Shown: positions 61,016 to 64,000 of the stretch, in pieces
Layout of the letters: every line of letters begins with the position of its first letter
Position numbering within the stretch: position 1 is the stretch's first letter
DNA from: Antitrichia curtipendula
Lineage: Eukaryota; Streptophyta; Bryopsida; Hypnales; Leucodontaceae
NCBI GenBank assembly: GCA_951230915.1
Contig: OX579636.1
Span: forward strand, 42,163,912-42,227,911
Direction: 5' to 3'
DNA: 64,000 bases
Made by a program: the position numbers and the translations under genes
Notes under the pieces: generated by a model
Told to the model about the DNA's origin: nothing
What the model saw: only the letters and a program-made list of their open reading frames with translations
Databases searched by the model: none

Positions 61016-63247
61016 AATTATTTTTTCTAAACCATGTTTACATCTGTTGAAATTGTGGATTCCAGGTACTTCAAGCTTGAGTTATATGCAAAGAAGGCAA
61101 TAGAAAAGGCGGATTTACCGCCGTTCCTTACTACATGGTTGAACAGATCGTTGACCGACTGCATGTTCTCTGCTTCCCAGCTACGTCTGTGGACCACTCC
61201 ACATTTGTAGGCGTGCCCATGGTATCTCGAGTGCAACTTCGGCACCACTCCGCCAGAAGAGGAGGCCCTCTTCTGGAGACTGAAGGGAACCACGGACGTC
61301 CAGCCAGAGTTCCATGAATTTGCGGGTTTGGATCCCGAGGCTCGATCCAAAGCCATTGCAAAAAGGGAGGTGGCAGACAAGAAGAAGGAGGAGAAATGGG
61401 AAGAGGCTAAGAAGAAAACAGAGGACAACAAGAAAAAGCGCATGGCGGCCAAGGTGGAGAAGGAAGAAGAGAAGGCCAAGAAGAAGGGGACTAAGCGTAA
61501 AGCGGAGACACCCTTACACGAACCAGCTACTAGCGCAGCAGAGATGAAGGATACATCTTCTAGTTTCTCACTCACTCAGGAGCGACTAGTGCACGGTCTC
61601 ACATCGACAACTCAGAATATCGACCCTGTTCTGGACGTCGATGAGTGCATCCTTAACTTGCCTTTAGGAAGTCTCTGCGACCATACGAAGGCACTTCAGG
61701 ACGTCGAGGCCTTCTTGGGCATGGTGAGTTTACTTTCGTTTATTAATGGCCTCATATTTCCAATATTCTATGCACAACTACAAGACAATAATGGGCCACA
61801 TGATGTTGATTAATAAGATTAGTAGTCTTGTAGTTAGAGCACCGGAATCCTCATACTTTCTTGATTTTTATGATTTCTGCAACGAATGTCTTTTGCAGCA
61901 TTCCAGTGACAAGGATCGCTATTTTGATGGTAAATTGAGCACACAAGCCGCTGTCGACTTGATCATCGTGGACGTCCCGGAAGGACTACATGTGCCAACT
62001 ATTTCCGCACCGCCTGCACCCATTCCAAAGTGGAATGAATTCGACAAAGATTATCTCTTAGCTGTATTTGACTTTGCCCAAGAGTACCTGCACGACAATG
62101 GCGGTTTGTTGGTGATATATCCTGCCCCTTCTAAGAAACACCGAAGCCAACTCCTTGGATGCTGTGAAGAGTATAAGTTCCGCATACTTCTAACGTACTT
62201 CGGCAATAACCATCTCCATCTCACATCCCCTGTAGATCCAACAAAAACGGTAAGAACTCTTCTTCCATCATGTATATTTCATTTGAACTTGCACTTCCCT
62301 TGTATCGGCTTCTAACATTTGTTTTCTTCCAGACCAAGCGCTTCGCTGCCTCTCTAGTGGTCAAAGAGGCTGGCCCAAAGACACAAGAGGATTTTCCGTT
62401 CCAATTTGTTCCATCCCATGATGCCGTTGGGGTCACCTTATGCATTGACGACATCCTTTCGAACTTGTGTTTCAAAGAAGACGTTACCATGAATGGTGAC
62501 GTACCATGGCGGGGCCCACGTGAGAAGGCCCGACAGTTCATGCAGATGCTAGTGGAAGGGATGACAGAACCAGGAGACGTCGTCGTCGATTGTACAGCGG
62601 CCACAGGTTTTTTTTGGCTAATTATTTAATTTAATGTCAATGATATCATATCATGAACTTCATGTTCCGATGATTTTTGTTAATATTTGGTCGGGATGTT
62701 TGTAGGTTCCAGCATCCAAACTTGCCGCGCCACGCATCGGCATATTTTGGCATTTGAGGAAGACAAGGCTATCTTTGAAGCCCTTATCGCTCCGGTCATG
62801 CGCACTGCTGCGGGTGTCTCTAAACCACCGCCACAACTGCCAGTGGAACTTGTAGACCTAGACGACGAGGACGTACCTGCACAAGTTGTCAAGAAGACAT
62901 CTCGATTCAGTAAGTAAGTTTTACTTTAATATCTTTGTTTGTTCCCAAAGACTGAGCACTATCTCATGTATTCTAATATGTTGTTTCGTGGTGTTTGCAG
63001 GAAAGCTACAAAATTGAGGCTCTCTCAACAAGTTCCTTTTTTTGCCAATCCGGATTTCTTTCCAAGCCCTGAAAAACCATTTCAGCTACCTATATATGCT
63101 GAGGAGCTTTGCAGGGATTTTGTTGCCCTAAATCCTAGACCCACTTCTAGGGTCTACTCGGTATATCCTCGTGCTCTCCAATTTGTAGATGATTGTGCCG
63201 TAGAGTCAGATTTGCAGACATCGGATAGTGAGGGTAGTTCTACCTGA

Positions 63248-63520
63248 GTCCAACTTATGTGAAGTACTGATATCATCAAGCACTCTTGGATCAGGTGCAT
63301 GTACTTCATTTTGAGGATTATGATTTTTTTAAATCTTTGTATGAGTGATTTCTTTTGGAATGTATATGTATTCTGAAACCGTAATATCTTTTGGGGTGCA
63401 TGCTTAACCACAGTCATTACACACCTCCCTTCTCATAATCTACAGAACTTGTCAGCAAATTTAGAATCTCCAAAATTTTCTAAGATATCTTTGCATCCCA
63501 ATATAACAAACAGAGTTAGC
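63248..63520. other. 3' flank of the methyltransferase-like gene
   Basis: AT-rich stretch after the stop codon at 63245-63247 with no gene or element recognised. Confidence 0.5.
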
Positions 63521-63524
63521 TACG

Positions 63525-64000
63525 AGGGGGGGAAGCTAGGCTGCGCTGCCCGGTCAATATTGACGGATTAGGCGGGCTGCCCATCCTGCCCACCTCAACT
63601 ACCAAGGCTGGCTATCCACCCTATCCACATCGACTGGAAGGCCGGCCTACCTTGCTTGTCTATTTTGAGAGATTGAGTTGGTAGCCTAGGTTGCCCCTAC
63701 TATTGGATAGGTAGGTGAGTGGGTCGGTAGGTGGTTTGGCAAGGAAGGCTGTACTTCACAGAATAGGCAACCCGCCCTTCCTACCAAACTCAAGGGCGTG
63801 GGCAGCCCGCCCTTCCTGCTAAGGTGGGCCGGGTGTGCAGTTCCCCAAGGACACCAGCTCGAGAGGTTGTTAAACACCCCCTCCTTGTGTAGCTTGACAG
63901 ATTTGGTAGCCCGCTCTCCCTGCCCAATTGGCCGGGTTGGGCAATCCCTCTCTCCTTGCCTACCTTAATGTGCTAGGTAGCCCTTCCTCCCCCCCCTTGC
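63525..64000 (+). repeat. GC-rich degenerate minisatellite, about 33-38 bp period, runs off the window
   Basis: Variants of GGCAGCCCGCCCTTCCTGCC recur at about 63572, 63608, 63640, 63767, 63801, 63905, 63938 and 63976, often followed by a TTGGCCGGGT or TGGGCCGGGT block. Composition differs sharply from the AT-rich flank. The array continues past the end of the window. Confidence 0.7.

Larger units (their letters stand above)
57266..63247 (+). pseudogene. ParB-like domain / beta-class DNA methyltransferase-like fusion gene with three in-frame stops
   Basis: Twelve exons give one continuous frame of 1136 codons: 57266-57355, 57988-58077, 58471-59123, 59236-59425, 59526-59720, 59810-60025, 60165-60400, 61066-61723, 61899-62249, 62333-62606, 62706-62913 and 63001-63247. 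Residues about 160-250 resemble ParB/sulfiredoxin-like domains (RPTLECDLVQLENQF, then FYVCDGNHRRIAW with GNHRR at 230-234). Residues about 270-600 are a helical region with no known domain, followed by a Lys/Glu-rich stretch at about 648-705. The C-terminal third reads as an N4/N6-type methyltransferase in permuted order. A motif IV-like LIIVDVPEG (D801-E804) comes first. VPWRGPREKARQFMQM and the SAM-binding block GDVVVDCTAATG (974-985) come later, then HILAFEED. Stops interrupt it at 59041 (TGA), 59083 (TGA) and 61208 (TAG). Because phase holds on both sides of each stop, these look like lesions in an old gene. The acceptor of exon 3 could instead be at 58465. Confidence 0.8.

Noticed and set aside
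61027..61575. Minus-strand frame of 182 codons
   Set aside because: It is the exact antisense of exon 8 of the methyltransferase-like gene; the Ser/Phe/Leu-rich text mirrors the Lys/Glu-rich sense strand.

Overview
The window is nuclear DNA of a land plant. Four host genes are densely interrupted by GT-AG introns, the spacers are very AT-rich, and the enzymes are plant-specific (apoplastic xyloglucan enzyme, plastidial starch phosphorylase). The Ty3/gypsy relics and the large lineage-specific-looking gene family at the right end fit a seedless plant (moss, lycophyte or fern) better than a flowering plant, but that is inference. All gene models were built by hand from reading frames, splice sites and intron phase. 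Every model below closes in phase.

Left part (1-27.4 kb): four ordinary genes. XTH, a xyloglucan endotransglucosylase/hydrolase, is on the minus strand at 2217-6037 with 5 exons. A purple-acid-phosphatase-like metallophosphoesterase is on the minus strand at 7304-10539 with 5 exons and an unusual C-terminal membrane segment. A small atypical SDR/NmrA-like NAD(P)-binding protein is on the plus strand at 14048-15966 with 6 exons. The plastidial alpha-glucan phosphorylase is on the plus strand at 19367-27158 with 14 exons and 966 codons, including a transit-peptide-like first exon and the acidic insertion typical of the plastid form. The four genes do not form one pathway. The spacers and introns carry local duplications, hairpins and minisatellites.

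Middle part (27.4-51.9 kb): repeat-rich, AT-rich DNA with no convincing intact gene. It holds two decayed Ty3/gypsy pol relics on the minus strand (about 31.98-34.41 kb and 49.7-50.5 kb). A clean 249-bp CACTA-type MITE with 3-bp target-site duplication sits inside the first relic. There is also a further CACTA-like terminus at 34415, diverged dispersed repeats, and a GC-richer island at 40.6-42.8 kb that may hold exons of an unidentified gene. A short degenerate fragment at 35.6-36.1 kb is homologous to the methyltransferase exons at the right end.

Right part (51.9-63.3 kb): the most unusual locus. A 1188-codon intact MULE-like transposase gene on the minus strand (GCM1/WRKY-like Cys/His region, DDE core, SWIM finger) faces away from a 12-exon plus-strand gene. 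That gene fuses a ParB/sulfiredoxin-like GNHRR domain, a helical region with a Lys/Glu-rich stretch and a circularly permuted (beta-class order) N-methyltransferase-like domain. The methyltransferase gene is phase-consistent throughout but has three in-frame stop codons and a weakened catalytic motif, so it is probably a decaying copy. Non-coding parts of both genes share a recurrent palindrome (core CTCGGTACCGAG or CTTGGTACCAAG), including a regular array of about 140-bp units in one intron. This suggests the two genes belong to one repetitive, possibly mobile, two-gene system. The window ends in a GC-rich degenerate minisatellite.
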